NCBI RefSeq assembly: GCF_022458985.1 | Contig: NC_061785.1 | Coordinates: 2,718,204-2,782,203, forward strand | Origin: Mugil cephalus | Taxonomy: Eukaryota > Chordata > Actinopteri > Mugiliformes > Mugilidae | DNA: 64,000 nucleotides | Direction of reading: 5' to 3' | Part shown: positions 12,571 through 25,006 of the stretch, in pieces | Numbering within the stretch: the first letter of the stretch is position 1 | Layout of the letters: every line of letters starts with the position of its first letter | Notes under the pieces: model-generated | What the model was told of the DNA's origin: nothing | The model's input: the letters and a program-made list of their open reading frames with translations, nothing else | Database searches by the model: none | Translations under genes and position numbers: made by a program

Positions 12571-13162
12571 ACTACATACCTTCTATTTACAGTTCTACAG
12601 TTTGCAACAGTATAAGAATAATAAAGACTGTACTATATAAACTGTTTAAAAGATAAATAATGAAATAAAATAGAATATTGTCATATATACAAAACATATT
12701 CAATTGCACAGAGTTGTACAGTAGCAATAGTGGGTGGTCAGTGTGTCCCCTAGAAGAAAAAATAGAAATACCAGTTACTTTCATTAAATCTTGTCTCAAC
12801 GTTATTTTTATTTGTAAATTCATCCCATGGGCCAGATTTGACCTCTGGTGGGTGAGTTCACTTAAAACCAAGTCAAAGCCACAAATGGCCTCGTAAAGAA
12901 GTGAGGACCGGCCGACGTGTCTGAGAGGGGTCCTCAGAAAGACGGATGCACAGGAAGAGACACACACACACACACACGGTTTTTCTGCAGGACCGGCCGC
13001 CTGGAACAGAATCCTTTTCTCGGAACTTGAGATGGGACAGTGAACGTATCCTGGACCACCCATCCTCACCCTGTTTACTGGGGACAGATGGTGTGTGTGT
13101 CTGTGTGTGTGTGTGTGTGTGTGTTGGTAGAAGTCCCTCCACATCAACGTATCCACAGCTTA

Positions 13163-14299
13163 TATACACCGATCAGGCATAACATTATGACCACCTTCCT
13201 CATATTGTGTAGCTCTGTCTTGTGGTGACTCAGAGAGTGGACATGGGCCTTTATTATTAATAATAATAATAATAATAATATAAAATGAAATAAGTCTTAG
13301 TGCAGCTAGTGGTGGCTAGTTAGCCTAGCATTAGCACCAGACTCAAGTTCCGGGTTTGACTCTACCTGGTAACTGCGAGTTTTCTAACTCCCCCGTGAGG
13401 TTAGAGGCTGACACGAAAAAAAGTTCACGACAAACTGCAAAAACAACCAGCTACTACTTACAACTAGTATTGGTGGGCGGATCGATCCAAATATCGACAA
13501 TATCGATACCAACGCGGGTATTAGTATTGTTCAATACCAATGAACAATAATGAGACTGATACTTAACACAGTTTTTCGCAAAACAAAACTGATATTTCAA
13601 AAATTTTAATAAAGTTCAATTTGTCTTTGTACGTTTTTCCACTGAAACTGTAACTCTCATAAAGTCTTGCGATATCTTGTAATTCTCTTAAATTTTCATT
13701 AAATTAACTGGTCACATGACCATCAGTGCAAAAAAACTGCAGTTCATCGAGTGGCCACTAGAGGCTCCAAAAGGGACCAAATCCCCATAGACGCCCATGT
13801 TAAAAAGCACAAATTTACAGCTTTATTAAACATGTTTACAGCCTGATACAAGAAACGGGTTTGGTCTCAATAGTTTATTTCACTGTTCATGAAAACTGAA
13901 TGAGGATGAAGTTTTTCGAACTCATTTTTTTTTATACAGTCAATGGTCATCTCCAGTGACGTTGGAAATACAATTAAAAAAAGTGTTTCTGTTGCACTTT
14001 TGCGCTAAACTTTTCTATCGACACGTCTGAAAAAAACACCTCCTGATGTTTTAGCTTCAGATATTTGAGAGGTTTTTAATGAGACATTTCGGTTTTGTGC
14101 ATTTCTAGGTTAGATTGGAAACACAGCCACTGCGATGTTGTGCAGTCTAGGTCTAGGTGGGTGGTACAAGTCTGAGTAACATACCACACAAAGTCAAGAT
14201 CCAAGCGTTTCCCATTTCACCACTGAATTGTTACAAGATGGTTTAACTGTTATTTACTTCTCCCGCCGGTGGTTTTAATGTTGTGGCTGATCGGTGTAC
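13163..14299. mobile_element. Mosaic Tc1-like element containing a smarcd2-5'-flank-like insert and a second repeat
   Basis: The left end has TACACCGATCAGGCATAACA then TTATGACCACC (from 13165); the right end has the inverted counterpart GTGGTTTTAATGTTGTGGCT then GATCGGTGTA (to about 14298). Inside are at least two foreign blocks. About 13250-13545 is homologous, in reverse complement, to the 5' flank of smarcd2 at 52920-53308. About 13735-13960 is related in reverse complement to the repeat at 60370-60850. No transposase frame survives. It appears to be a nest of successive insertions. Confidence 0.6.
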
Positions 14300-15117
14300 G
14301 TGTTAAACCTGGGATGACCACCACCTGTCACCCCTACACCTCCTGCTGCTGGAGGAGGAGGAGGAGGAGGAGGACAAACTGGATCCTCTGCCTCCTTCTA
14401 ATGTGCTGTAATAGCTGCAGAGGCATCATGTGACGAGACGAGGAAGCCCTTGAATTACTCTGAGAGCACTCACGCCGATAACTGGCATGAGAGCGATATC
14501 ATGTTTTGTTTGGAGAAAAACCTTTCCCGTCTCGGTTACGTGGAGTCTAAAATTTGAAACAAGCTCGACAAACAAACCCCCCCCTCCACCCCTCCACCCT
14601 CCTCCCTCCATCATTACGAGCCGTAAAACGCTGGAGCTGTTGAGCCGCTGCAGATATTCTTAATTTCATTTCGTCCCCTCTGCTCGGATGGAAGGATCAA
14701 ACTTGCGTAAACCTCGGAGAGGCCGGATGGAAACAAATCCAGCGTCTTCCCGTGGGACTTCCTCATCTGCATCGATCTGATCTGTCCGTCCATCCCGTCC
14801 GTCCTCCCTCCGTCTGTCCCCCTGTCCTCATTCTGCGTCCTCCCCTCCGTCTCCTGACGCTGAAAACTCAAACCCTTTGACGCTTCAGCGTTTCCTCCAC
14901 CGCGTGTTTCTCTTAGAGCAGATGTGATTTAGTTACAGGAGGGAAGGCACCGGTAGTGTTGCCGGCGCATTTTGTTTGCGTGGTTCTATTTGTAGCACAG
15001 TGTCCAGCGTGTGATTAGATTTGTGTGAAACATGTTTCCTCTGAACCGGCTTCATCTGTGTCTGTGCTGATGCATCGATCAGTTTTCGGCCTCGGGGGCC
15101 GAGAACCGTCGATACAG

Positions 15118-15146
15118 TGATGATGATGATGATGATGATGATGATG
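15118..15146. repeat. (TGA)n microsatellite
   Basis: About nine consecutive TGA units; intergenic. Confidence 0.9.
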
Positions 15147-15207
15147 CACTCAGAGACACAGCGGCTGAATTCAGACACTGAGGTTCTCACAGCGTTTATA
15201 TGCGCAT

Positions 15208-16052
15208 GTATACATATCAGCCACAACATTATGACCAGGACGAGTGAATGACATTTAAATCATTTTGTGACAATTTAAGGTCCTGCTGGGAAACGTTTGG
15301 ACCTGGAATTCATTCAATTAGACATGTAGCCCCCACATAGACCAGACCAGCCCCCCCCCGCCCCAAACCTTGGTGGTTTACAGCAGCCTGACACACAACA
15401 ACACTGCCCTGTCTGTGTGTGTTTAGCCTCTTTCTGTCCCGACACTGACCCAGTTCTGATCTGACAGTCGATTTTTGACGCCTTGGCTTCACTTGAACTC
15501 TAAAATCTATTGGCCTTTATTAGCAGGCTGAGGGTTCAAATGGCTCATTGGATAAAAGAGGTTATGCAGTCGTTGAAACTAGATAAAAAAATTTAGATAT
15601 ATCACTGGAGTAACTAACACAGGAAACTTTGTTAGACTTTATGGAGAAGTCAGACGCTCGGTAGCTTGTTTACAGTAGTTTATAATCTAGGTCTATAGCT
15701 CTACTTCACTCTTTCCTTCTTTTTAAACTTTATTTTATTTGTTCATTTATGTATTTATTTTTACATTTTCATTTTTAATAATTATTTTTATGTATATATA
15801 TTTGTTTTATCTAATTTCTTTTCTTTTTTTTGAAGGGTCTGTGTTATTTTTAATTTATGTTTTAATTTTGGTTTAATAATTACACATATATATATATTGA
15901 GTTTTTAATTTAATTTAATTTATTTTTTTTTAACTTTGGGTTAAATAATTATTTTTATGCATATAAATATTTTTTATTTAATGTGTTTTCTTTTTTTTGA
16001 AGGGTCTGTGTAATCGATGGGTGGTCATAATGTTATGGCTGATCGGTATATT
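15208..16052. mobile_element. Tc1-like transposon remnant
   Basis: The left end contains CAGCCACAACATTATGACCA (about 15218) and the right end GGTGGTCATAATGTTATGGC then TGATCGGTAT (about 16020). The sequence just inside the left end (CCTGCTGGGAAACGTTTGGA, 'ACATAGACCAGACCAG') is shared with the remnant at 4815-5375, so both belong to one non-autonomous family. The right half is AT-rich filler without coding capacity. Confidence 0.7.
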
Positions 16053-16899
16053 TCCTTCAGTCTTCGTCCTCAGATCTGCTGAGTGATTCATGTGTTTTCT
16101 CCTCCAGCCTCCGTCTATCATCCGTCTGCCAGAACAAACTCTGAGCGATGAAGATTGGCAGCACATTCTCTGTCTCGGTTCAGGTGAAACCAGAGTCACC
16201 TGGTTACGATCAGATAGTGTCTGCGATGTGTTTAGTTTGGGCCTGAAACAGTGAAACAAGACAAGGAGGAGTTTTTTTCATTCTTCTGCTGCAAAACTGG
16301 AATCTAATTAAGATGAAGTGACTTCTATTAAAGGAAAATACGCTGGTTTTAAACACCAGAGTTTGAGATATCTGTTCTTTCTTTGAGGCTACATTTGTTC
16401 ACGTTGATGAAATCTTGGCAGTTTTTACTCTGGCAGATCGTTTTGTTTATTCTAAGTGAAATGAACCTCGTTTTCAGACGTTTTTCTTATTTTTTCTCAG
16501 TGTTTTGAAACAGTTTTCAGAGCTTTTAAAGATGAAATAATAAGTTTGACCTGGCAAAGTCAGGTCTCCTGACACGAATCCACTAGAATCCACTGGAACA
16601 CCCGTGGATTATTCTGAAGTGGGGGGGGGGGACGAAGCCTCGCACATGCTCAGTGAGACGTCTTTCACTTTGAGGCCTTCGTCCTCACATCTCTCTCTAT
16701 ATAAACATGTAACTCATGTCTTGATTAAGAAGTTAGAATTAAGGTGTTAAATATAAACTCTGTTCATATTTAGAAGAATAAACGGTGCAACTTTTTTAGT
16801 TTCAGGATCAGTTTTTAGTTCAGGCATTAACGTGGTTTCAAGGTTCTGCAGTTAAAGATCTAAACTGTTTTATTTGTGATTAAAAACTCTCTATTTTCT

Positions 16900-17070
16900 G
16901 GGGCGTCAACCTCATTTTAGTTCAGGAGCCACATCTGAACAACAAACTTCAACATTATGACAGAATGATAAGTGCATTTTCAGCTCATTGGCGCCATCTG
17001 CTGTTCAGTTGTGGAGAAAAAGAGTGGAGAGATTCAGAATATTTACTTTTATTAAAACAAACAAACAAAC
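16900..17070. mobile_element. hAT-like fragment
   Basis: GGGGCGTCAACCTCATTTTA followed by GTTCAGGAGCCACATCTGAA resembles the end of vertebrate hAT elements (GGGGTGTCAAACTCATTTTA then GTTCAGGGGCCACAT). It is short and non-coding. Confidence 0.5.
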
Positions 17071-17139
17071 AATAAATGCAGTTAATGTCTTTAGATTAGT
17101 TTTAATTAACTAACAATTAGTTAAAAACTAACTAACGAT

Positions 17140-17420
17140 CGTCTTTGAACAGGAAGTCGTTTTCGGTAGAAATTATGTCCTCGTGTGTGGAAACTGGGAT
17201 TATTTCACTCAGTATCATAATAAAGTCACCGAAATATAAAACTGTTAATTCTCATGTCTGAACGTTGCTGTGCAAATGTAGAATTGCAAATAATTTAGTC
17301 CCAACGTTTCTCATCCGAGTTCTTGCTAATTAGTGAAGTTACAGCTCGTTACTATTGATTGATTTTGTTTCATATTAAACTAGAAAAGTTAATGCTCATA
17401 AATAAATAAGTTTCAACTCT
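17140..17420. mobile_element. Second copy of the TTAACCTCCTGAGAC MITE family, ends lost
   Basis: It shares, in the same order and strand as the copy at 45412-45843, the blocks 'TGTCCTCGTGTGTGGAAACT', GGGATTATTTCACTC, AAAGTCACC, 'GTCCCAACGTTTCTCATCCG', GAGTTCTTGCTAATTAGTGA and CTCGTTACTATTGATTGA. The terminal repeats are not recognisable here, so it is a truncated or decayed copy. Confidence 0.6.
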
Positions 17421-17599
17421 TAAATTTGATGAGTTTTTGAACCTTACGTGATCATGTGCAGAATGAATCCACTGAAATGATGCTGTGACGTTTTTCTCCA
17501 GCTAGTTTCTAGTTATGAGAATAAAAGTTTAACAGAATCAGAAGCTGAAACAATAAAACTTAACGTTTCCTCAGACATTTATTTTAAATGAAGCTTTAA

Positions 17600-17852
17600 T
17601 GACCCTCACAGTGTCACTTTATTCTTTATGTTTCATCTGTGCTTCACGTTATTTATTAACATACTCAATCTGCTGTTTTATATTTTTTACATTTTGCTTT
17701 TTATTTTATTTACCACAATTCATTTCACTGCTCTGTTACTGGCGACACTAATGCCATTACACACAATACGCTGCGTTTGTCCACTCACTTTGTGATGCTG
17801 TTCTCTTGCTCTTATTGGGGATAAATAAAGTTTTTTCTGATTCTGATTGTAA
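17600..17852 (+). mobile_element. L2/Rex1-type LINE 3' tail
   Basis: It ends in GGGATAAATAAAGTTTTTTC then TGATTCTGATTG, the hallmark 3' end of teleost L2/Rex1-like non-LTR retrotransposons. A related tail ends near 21050 (TTGGGATAAATAAAGTAATT then CTGGTTCTGATTCTG). Only 3' UTR sequence is present. Confidence 0.55.
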
Positions 17853-18349
17853 AGAGTCAAACTGGTCCCTGCAGCATCTGAGACAACACTGCCCCCTGTT
17901 GGTCTGCAGATCCCTCATCCCAGATCAACCAGTGACATTTAAATATTAATCTCTTCATGGACTGGAGTCAATGAAGAGATTTAAAACTTCCTGAGGAGCC
18001 TCCAGCTGCAGAGGTTCTCAGACGACGCTGCAGTAGTGACCCCCCCACGTCTGAAATCTTAATTTCATCCTCGGTTCTATGGTTTTTGCTGCCGTCCCAC
18101 ACGAGATGAAAGCAGATGAAAGTAAAACTTGTTTCCATTAATTCAAGCTCGTAGTATAGTAAAGGAAACAATGCGTTTAATGTTTCAAAGGGCCTCGAAA
18201 CTCAACACAAAAAAATGAGTCCAAAAAACATAAAAGAAAATTAATCAGGAAAGAAAAACACAGGAAAACGACTTGCTCAGAAAAATAAAAAAATAGCAAA
18301 AAAAAAAAAACATAACAATAAAATTACTCTGATAAAAAAAACTACAAAC

Positions 18350-18350
18350 C

Positions 18351-18392
<42 letters not shown>
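18350..18392. repeat. (TA)n microsatellite
   Basis: About 20 TA dinucleotides in intergenic DNA. Confidence 0.95.
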
Positions 18393-18393
<1 letters not shown>

Positions 18394-19340
18394 TAGAAAA
18401 AACAGATAATTAGCCTGAAAAATAAACTAAAAATAAATTACTTTTTGTGTGTGTGTGTGTGTGTGTTCTAGGTTCTAGGTTCTTTCCAGTTCCACCAGCG
18501 TTAATTATAAAACTGCTCCAATCAGTGACATGAATCTGAGACCGTGAACGGACCAGTTTTATCCTGAGAGCTGGAGGCGTGTTTTATATTTTTATCTGAA
18601 ATAAATCACACATTTTATTCTAAATTCCTCTAAAACTTTCATTTTAATAAGTAAAATGTGTCTTTCATGTACAATTTTCAGTGTTATTTTTGTTTTTTTA
18701 ACTAGAACCGTAAAAACTAGTTCTGTTTAGATGTTTTTCTTCATGTTGTTTCTCTTATAGGATCCACTGTGACGTATTTAATAAATATGTTGTGGCTGGG
18801 TGGGTGGGTGGGTGGGTGTGGTGCAGGGTTTCAGGGAGGGGGGCATCTCCAGGAGGACAAGCGCCCGTTGTCTGAGGCAGATGTTGACGTGTGATAGGAT
18901 CCTCAGGCCCCTGAACGTCTTTATCTCCTTCCTGTCCGAGGGAGGACGGTTGGGCCCTTGACCTGTTTTTAAAAATAAAAATAAAACAGTCACCGCCCCG
19001 TTCAGATGAACACACTGACCGCTAATCAGAGGGGTTTGGATAAGAGCCCCCCAGGACAGACAGCTGTCTCAGTGTGGGAAAAAAGCCTCTGGACAGGTAA
19101 GACTGGATTTATTAATACCTACATCTAAACTAATGTTATTTCCTGTAATGTTATTATTTCCTCTGTTCCTTTAAGTCCTTAGTGCAACTGAAAAATTCTG
19201 CTTTTTAAATTAATGATGGGTCCGAGTCTCATAAATTATTAGACTTAAACTTATTACTTGGTCACAGCTCAGTTTAACATAAAAAAATATATAAAAAAAT
19301 AAAAAACACTCAATAAAATAAAAATAGGTGAAGACAGTTA

Positions 19341-19371
<31 letters not shown>

Positions 19372-20839
19372 GATAAGAAAAATAGGTGAACATGGTTTAA
19401 AAAATAATAAAATAAAAAAATCGGTGAAGATATTTAAAAAAATAATAAAATAAAATAAAAATAGATGAAAATAGCTAAAAATTAAAAATTATTTCTTAAA
19501 TAAAATAATAAAATTCAAGAATAAAATAAACATTAAATATCAGTAAACATTTAATAAAATAAAATAAAACAGTTAACTTGTTGTACAGCTGGAGAAATGT
19601 ATGTTCACTTTCTACACATGTGATGCAGACATGTGTTAATTATACTTCTTCTTCTGAACATTTAACTCCAGATATTCACACTACAGTTTCCGGACAGATA
19701 ACGTACATAATGTTTAACACTAGACACATACTAAATATTTACATGTGTTCAGCTGAAGATGAATATGAGACATTGTTGCAGATTAAATCAGCTGCAGTTA
19801 CAGTGAATTAGTTTCACACAAATGCATCGTCTACTTATAAAATACTGTATAATAGCAGTGAGCGGGTAAATGAAACGTTTCAAATCCATATTTATTAAAA
19901 CGAGTTGGAAATATTTGCAGGAGACATATTTACAGAAACAACTCGAACTCACCGACACCAGCTACTTGTTTTCGCTGTAATATGAAGTGACTCACGACTA
20001 ATTCACAAACAGTCTCTGAGGTTACACTGAAACGATTAGAGGAGATTCTCCTATAATTCATTATCATCAGACGTACGAACACACGCGTGTGATCAGATCT
20101 GAGTGCGACGGCTGGAAAAAGCCGTCGTCACCTGTTGACTGTTCTCAGGGGTGAATGAGTCGCTGCTACGTGTTACAGCTAATTAGCTTTTCTGCTGATC
20201 AACAGGAGACGCAGTGAAGGTTCAGGATACGATGACCTCTGACCTTTCGCTCAGGACGGTGAGTTCAGAAAACACACAAACACACACAGACACAAACAAG
20301 GATACAACCAGGCTGAGGATACAGGACGCACAATATTTCCTCTAATGTGTCAACTCACAACCAGCTTCAGATTCAGATCAGTGAAACTGAAAAATGTGTC
20401 ATTTGAGGGTGAGTTTACGGCAAAAGAAGAAGGATTAGTCCTGAATTTATTTATTTTTATTATTTTTATACTTTAGCTGTATTCATCTTCCATTTAGTCT
20501 TTTGCGTTGTTAAAAACAGTGTCAGTGTCAGTCGACTAGTTCCCCTCAGTTCTTCTCTAACACAAAGAGAAACAGTCTGAATCTGAACCGATGACCATGA
20601 AAGAGCAGGATGACGTTTTCTTGTCCTCATCTATATCAGATTATTACACAACAACAACAACACAAAAATCATATGTTACTTTCTAAAGTTAATCAAGATC
20701 ATTTCTGTGTAAACGCGTCTGTTTTAAAAACGATCCGGCTCAATATAAATATTCATCAGATTAAGACGTTGTTTGTTTTTAAAATTTGTGATGTTATCGC
20801 ACATTTTTATTCCTCTAAGAGTTACAACATATTTCCTTA

Positions 20840-21052
20840 TATATTTATTGGAGTCTGGACTCTACATGTGCAATGTGTTCACATGCTCACTTGTACTTGT
20901 ACATGTTTTTTTTATATATTTGTGTGTATTCTTATTCTTATCGCCTACGTTGCTCTTTCTCCTGAACACTGTGAGTACGAGCTGCTGTAATGAAAAGTAA
21001 TGATCCTTTGGGATAAATAAAGTAATTCTGGTTCTGATTCTGATCATTCTGT
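20840..21052 (+). mobile_element. L2/Rex1-type LINE 3' tail
   Basis: The end TTTGGGATAAATAAAGTAAT then TCTGGTTCTGATTCTGATC is the typical tail of teleost LINEs, directly after a stretch with GTGAGTACGAGCTGCTGTAA. It is 5'-truncated with no reverse-transcriptase frame. Confidence 0.5.
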
Positions 21053-22365
21053 CTGCAAAAAAACAAAACAAAAAACAAAACAATACAAAAAACTAGTCAG
21101 ATAAGTGAATGAGTTACAGGAGAATAAATCAGAGCGTCAGTCAATAACTGAGTCACAATGAATAAAGTTTGAGGGGATGAAAACGTCTCTGATCTTTTGG
21201 ATCTTATACTGAGACACAGACTAACAGAAGGTGGTTGCACATTTTATTTTGTCTTTTATTTTTCTTTTACATTCTGATCATCAGACGCCACTGGTGTAGA
21301 TTTATACAGATTTATTTATTTCAGAGCAGATGCTCGTCTCTGCAGGATTCGAGGACTCCAGCGATGCTCATCTACCTGTTGAACTACGCTGGTCCTCTCA
21401 GATTTAACGAGCATAAATCTGTGTGAAAACCAAACTTAAATCCTCTGAGGGAAGCTCAGTTCATCGCTGCATCCTGAGCTGGAGACGAGCGTTTCACTCC
21501 CTCATGAAAGAAAGAACCTTCTGCTACACGGTTTTAAGAATTAAAAGAATCTGCAGAGACACGAGCCGGCGCAGAAATCAAAGGACTGGCGGAAACCTTT
21601 AATGCATGCATGCTATTTACACATAAATACTGTATGTCCCACATACCTGCCTAAGGTATGCTCAAGGGCGTGCGCGCCAGAAACAGAAACAGCAGATTCA
21701 TTCACTCACTCGTTCATTTTCTGTAACCGCTCGTCCTCTCCGGAGGGTGGGTTACCTACGGGGGGACACCCCAGAGACGGGTCTCCGGTTTGACTCAGGG
21801 CTTCAGCGGGACATTAAAAACAAGCCAAACAGACACGTCCCACGCTTTCTACCGGCGTGGGACTCGTGGGACTCAGCTCAGGATGTGTAGGGGACCTGGA
21901 GGAGGTTTACATGTTTCCTGCATTAAGGTGGACTGACCTTTAGAGTTAGAGACTCAAAACAGGCCCCAGCTCCTCATGTGTATGTATGGATGTATGGATG
22001 GATGGGGGCTTTACTGTACATGACGCCTGATGTCTGAGACAACCACTCAATATATAAAACAGAAATCTAAATGAAAGTCTGGAATCATCCTTCAATGAAC
22101 AAAAGTTTTCATCTGTTTCGAGAAGTTAAATGACCCTGAAGTATCCGTTTACGTCCCCGTCAGAGGTTGAGTCTCTGTGACTTCCAGACACCTGTCCTGT
22201 TTTAGAAATGAAATGCCTTGCTTTCTTTTGTCACGTCTCAGGCCTCGATTTGAGGCGCTGGACCGATGCGAGCCGTCCAGACAAAGTTGCACTCCCCGCG
22301 CCTCCTCCGGTGAGTTTGAAGGTGAGCGGGCGGCGTAATCCGAGCCTCTGTTGTGCGCAAAACAC

Positions 22366-22687
22366 TCGACGTGATAAGATGCAGGTCGCATAATGACACA
22401 GTGCGACGGGGTTTTCTCGCATACCGGAGCCGCTGTGTTCACTGCAAATATTTTGGGTGAGACCAGAACATGTTTGACACGAGAGAAACGAGCGTGCGCG
22501 TCGCTCACCTACCTGTGTGTGGGTGCGCGCGCGCCGCGGCCCCGCCCACCGGCAGGTGCCGCGCACCCACACACGCACACACATAACGCAGAGGCAGATT
22601 TAAAGAGGCGCTGTTTATAAAGTCACGCTCTTCTGCCATCCTGGGGTCACTTGTCACTGCTGTCGGCTCGGCGAGCGCCTGCAGGAG
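22366..22687 (+). promoter_or_regulatory. slc4a1 promoter (GATA, CACCC, TATA) and non-coding exon 1
   Basis: An erythroid-type TGATAAG motif is at 22372-22378. A GC-rich block follows at about 22515-22570 with CACCC/KLF-like sites (CCCCGCCCACC, GCACCCACAC and inverted GTGTGGGTGC). A TTTATAAA box at 22614-22621 predicts a start near 22645. The sequence then runs to a GAG|GTAAGC donor at 22687/22688 with no ATG in between, which fits a non-coding first exon as in other slc4a1 genes. Binding by GATA1 and KLF1 is inferred from the motifs and from known band 3 biology. Confidence 0.55.
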
Positions 22688-25006
22688 GTAAGCGTCACCG
22701 TTTCTGCTACAGGTGTGAACGGTATTTGTGCCATAATAGAATTAAAGCTGTAACTTTGTGGCATGAATAATATGGGAACGGAGCTCTTCTAGGAAACTGC
22801 ACACTTGCTGTTATTGTCTGGGAGCGTGCGCCGCAGTGGGACAGGCGTTTAGGAGCCTGCTGCAGGACTTTCTGGTTTGGTTTAATAATACCCAGGATGC
22901 ATTTTTTTGTGTGATGTGGGACCCCAGAGGAGGAGGTTTGAACTGACAGTAGGAGATGCTTCAGGAGTACGTGGAGGAGACACATTTATTCTGCAGGTGT
23001 ATGTGAGTGTGCGGCTTGAGTTTTTATTTTCCATAAAAAAAAAAAAAAATAAATAACTAAAAAAAAAAAATGCGTGCAGAAGAAGTTAAAATGCACCTTT
23101 TTAATTGTACGTTTCTGGAGTAAATTAAATTCTCCTTTGAAAAATGTGATGAAAAATATGAGGTCAGCTCCTCCTGAAACCATTTAATCAGCAGATATTT
23201 CCACTATTTCTCTACAGTTCATAGAGCAAACATTGTTCGTTTATATATTTATCTGTGACAGGTCTGTATATTTAGACTAAAAGGTTTAAAACATTGTTGC
23301 AGATCAGTTCCCAGCAAATTACAGTTATTAAATTAAAATAAAACAATCTCACCACGTGGACAAATGACAACTTTCCACCTTTTTATAATCAGAATATTAT
23401 CTCATCTTATATTTCTGTGCATGCATATACGTGTTTGAGGAATAATAATAATAATAATAAATATATAGTTTTATTTTAATGCAACTTGAGATAATTCATG
23501 GAACCTGCTAATATATGTGTGCAAACACGTGCACCTGCAGTCATTTATTCTCCTGTGCATTCAAAACGTACAAATGTGCACTTTAACCTGTGCACATATT
23601 TATGCACAAATGTAAAATATGCAACATTGCATTAAATGTGCACATATCTGCTGCAGCCTGACGCTAATTCCACCAGTGACAGCAGAAAAGTTAAAGTCTC
23701 ACCAAACCCGGGGCTGTATTCTGTATTTTGTCATCAAACAGGAGCAGAGTCCCCACAAAATGAACACGTCCAGAGATTTATGTCCCCCCACATGAGTAAA
23801 ACATGTAAACACACACAGACTGGAGACGGCGTCTCGTCGGACTAATCTGAATCTTCCACCCCTCTGTCTCAGCTGTGTTTTGGAAATAAATCATCGTGTT
23901 GTGACAGAAAACTTGAGCGACAGAGTCAATTCCAATCTGAGATCAAACGGTTACTGTGGAGATGCTCTACCCACTGGAACCACCGCGCACCATTTACTGC
24001 CCCCCCCCCCCACCCCCCCCTAAGGCCACATTCTTAGGAAATGCAACATCATTTTATTGTAAATGAGTCCCTGAAACCACACGTAGACCGAGACAAGGAC
24101 ATTAAAGACTGGATGGTCTGAAATGTCTTTAATGTAAATAAAAGTTTGGCCGCGGCTTCTTCAGTGTGAGGCTTTTATCCCGAGTATTTTACGTCTCTTA
24201 AAGATTTTTAAAGTGTTTTTACATGTTTTTATCTCGTCCTGTCTTGACTGGTGTAATGTCCTCTATCCTGGGATCTGGTGCAGGACGCTGCAGCTCGTCT
24301 TTTAACTCTGTTTAACTTTTTAACCATTTGCATATATTTCACTGAACGACCTCGATTTGATCTTTTATCTAATTTGAATTCATTTTGCTCTTTTTATTGT
24401 GTTTTATTTCACAGTTCTTTTTATTGTTTTATTTTCTAAAACTGCAAATTTGTGCATAAAACAAAACCACACGTATGAACCTGAGAACAGAGAAGAACAA
24501 AAGCAAACAAAAAACACATAAAAAGAAAAATTTTACTAATTAATTCCTCCAAGAAGAACTGACTCTGACCTCAAACGCTGAGATTGTTCCATTAATAGAA
24601 GAATTCACCACTTGACATAAATAAATAAATAAATCTTATAATCTGAATGAATATTATTAACCACACAGAGGCAGCACGTAGAGGGGTTTGTCAGAACAAA
24701 GTGTGGTGAGTTTGCTTTCAGCATCCTGTAGAGAATCTAATTTTTACAAGTTTCAGGTTTTATCGACCGTTTTAATCCAGTATTTTTATTTTATTTGATC
24801 TCTTCCTCTTCTCTGTCTGTGTGTTTATATATTTCATACATCATTACATTCCTTTATCAGTCTCTTTAAAAACACATTTGTTGTTATTAATTGTGAAATA
24901 AATTGACATTAGTTTAAATGTTTAGAGCAAGCCGTGCAGAAACCTACGCATTTATTGAAATCTTTATTATTATTTGTTTTAATCGTGTTCGTTGTGTGTG
25001 TTTCAG

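Larger units (their letters stand above)
8600..22200. other. Intergenic region between ngfr and slc4a1, no gene seen
   Basis: About 13.6 kb without a recognisable protein-coding or RNA gene. It holds microsatellites (GAA near 9767-9813, GGA near 11058 and 14352, CA/GT near 12960 and 13092-13122, TGA near 15118-15145, TA near 18352-18390, GT near 18446-18467, AAT near 19346-19369), hAT-like fragments, Tc1-like remnants and L2/Rex1-type LINE tails. The longest open frame (202 codons, minus strand, 11486-10878) has no domain-like composition and is judged non-coding. Confidence 0.7.

Noticed and set aside
12587..13156. 189-codon minus-strand open frame
   Set aside because: It runs through CA/GT repeats (Thr-His and Cys-Val runs) and AT-rich filler, so it is a repeat artefact.
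20106..20127. Eight-base perfect stem with a six-base loop (CGACGGCT / AGCCGTCG)
   Set aside because: Isolated and intergenic, with no neighbouring gene or terminator context. Short perfect stems like this are expected by chance or as transposon ends.
22956..22996. Possible slc4a1 start exon encoding MLQEYVEETHLFC before a GTGTAT donor
   Set aside because: It ends in the wrong phase: joining it to 25007 would force the frame that hits a stop (TAA) in that exon.
23499..23518. Possible slc4a1 start exon MEPANI with the right phase
   Set aside because: The donor (TAT|GTGTGC) is poor and there is no supporting homology. A second option near 24259 (MSSILGS) has the same weakness. Neither is called.
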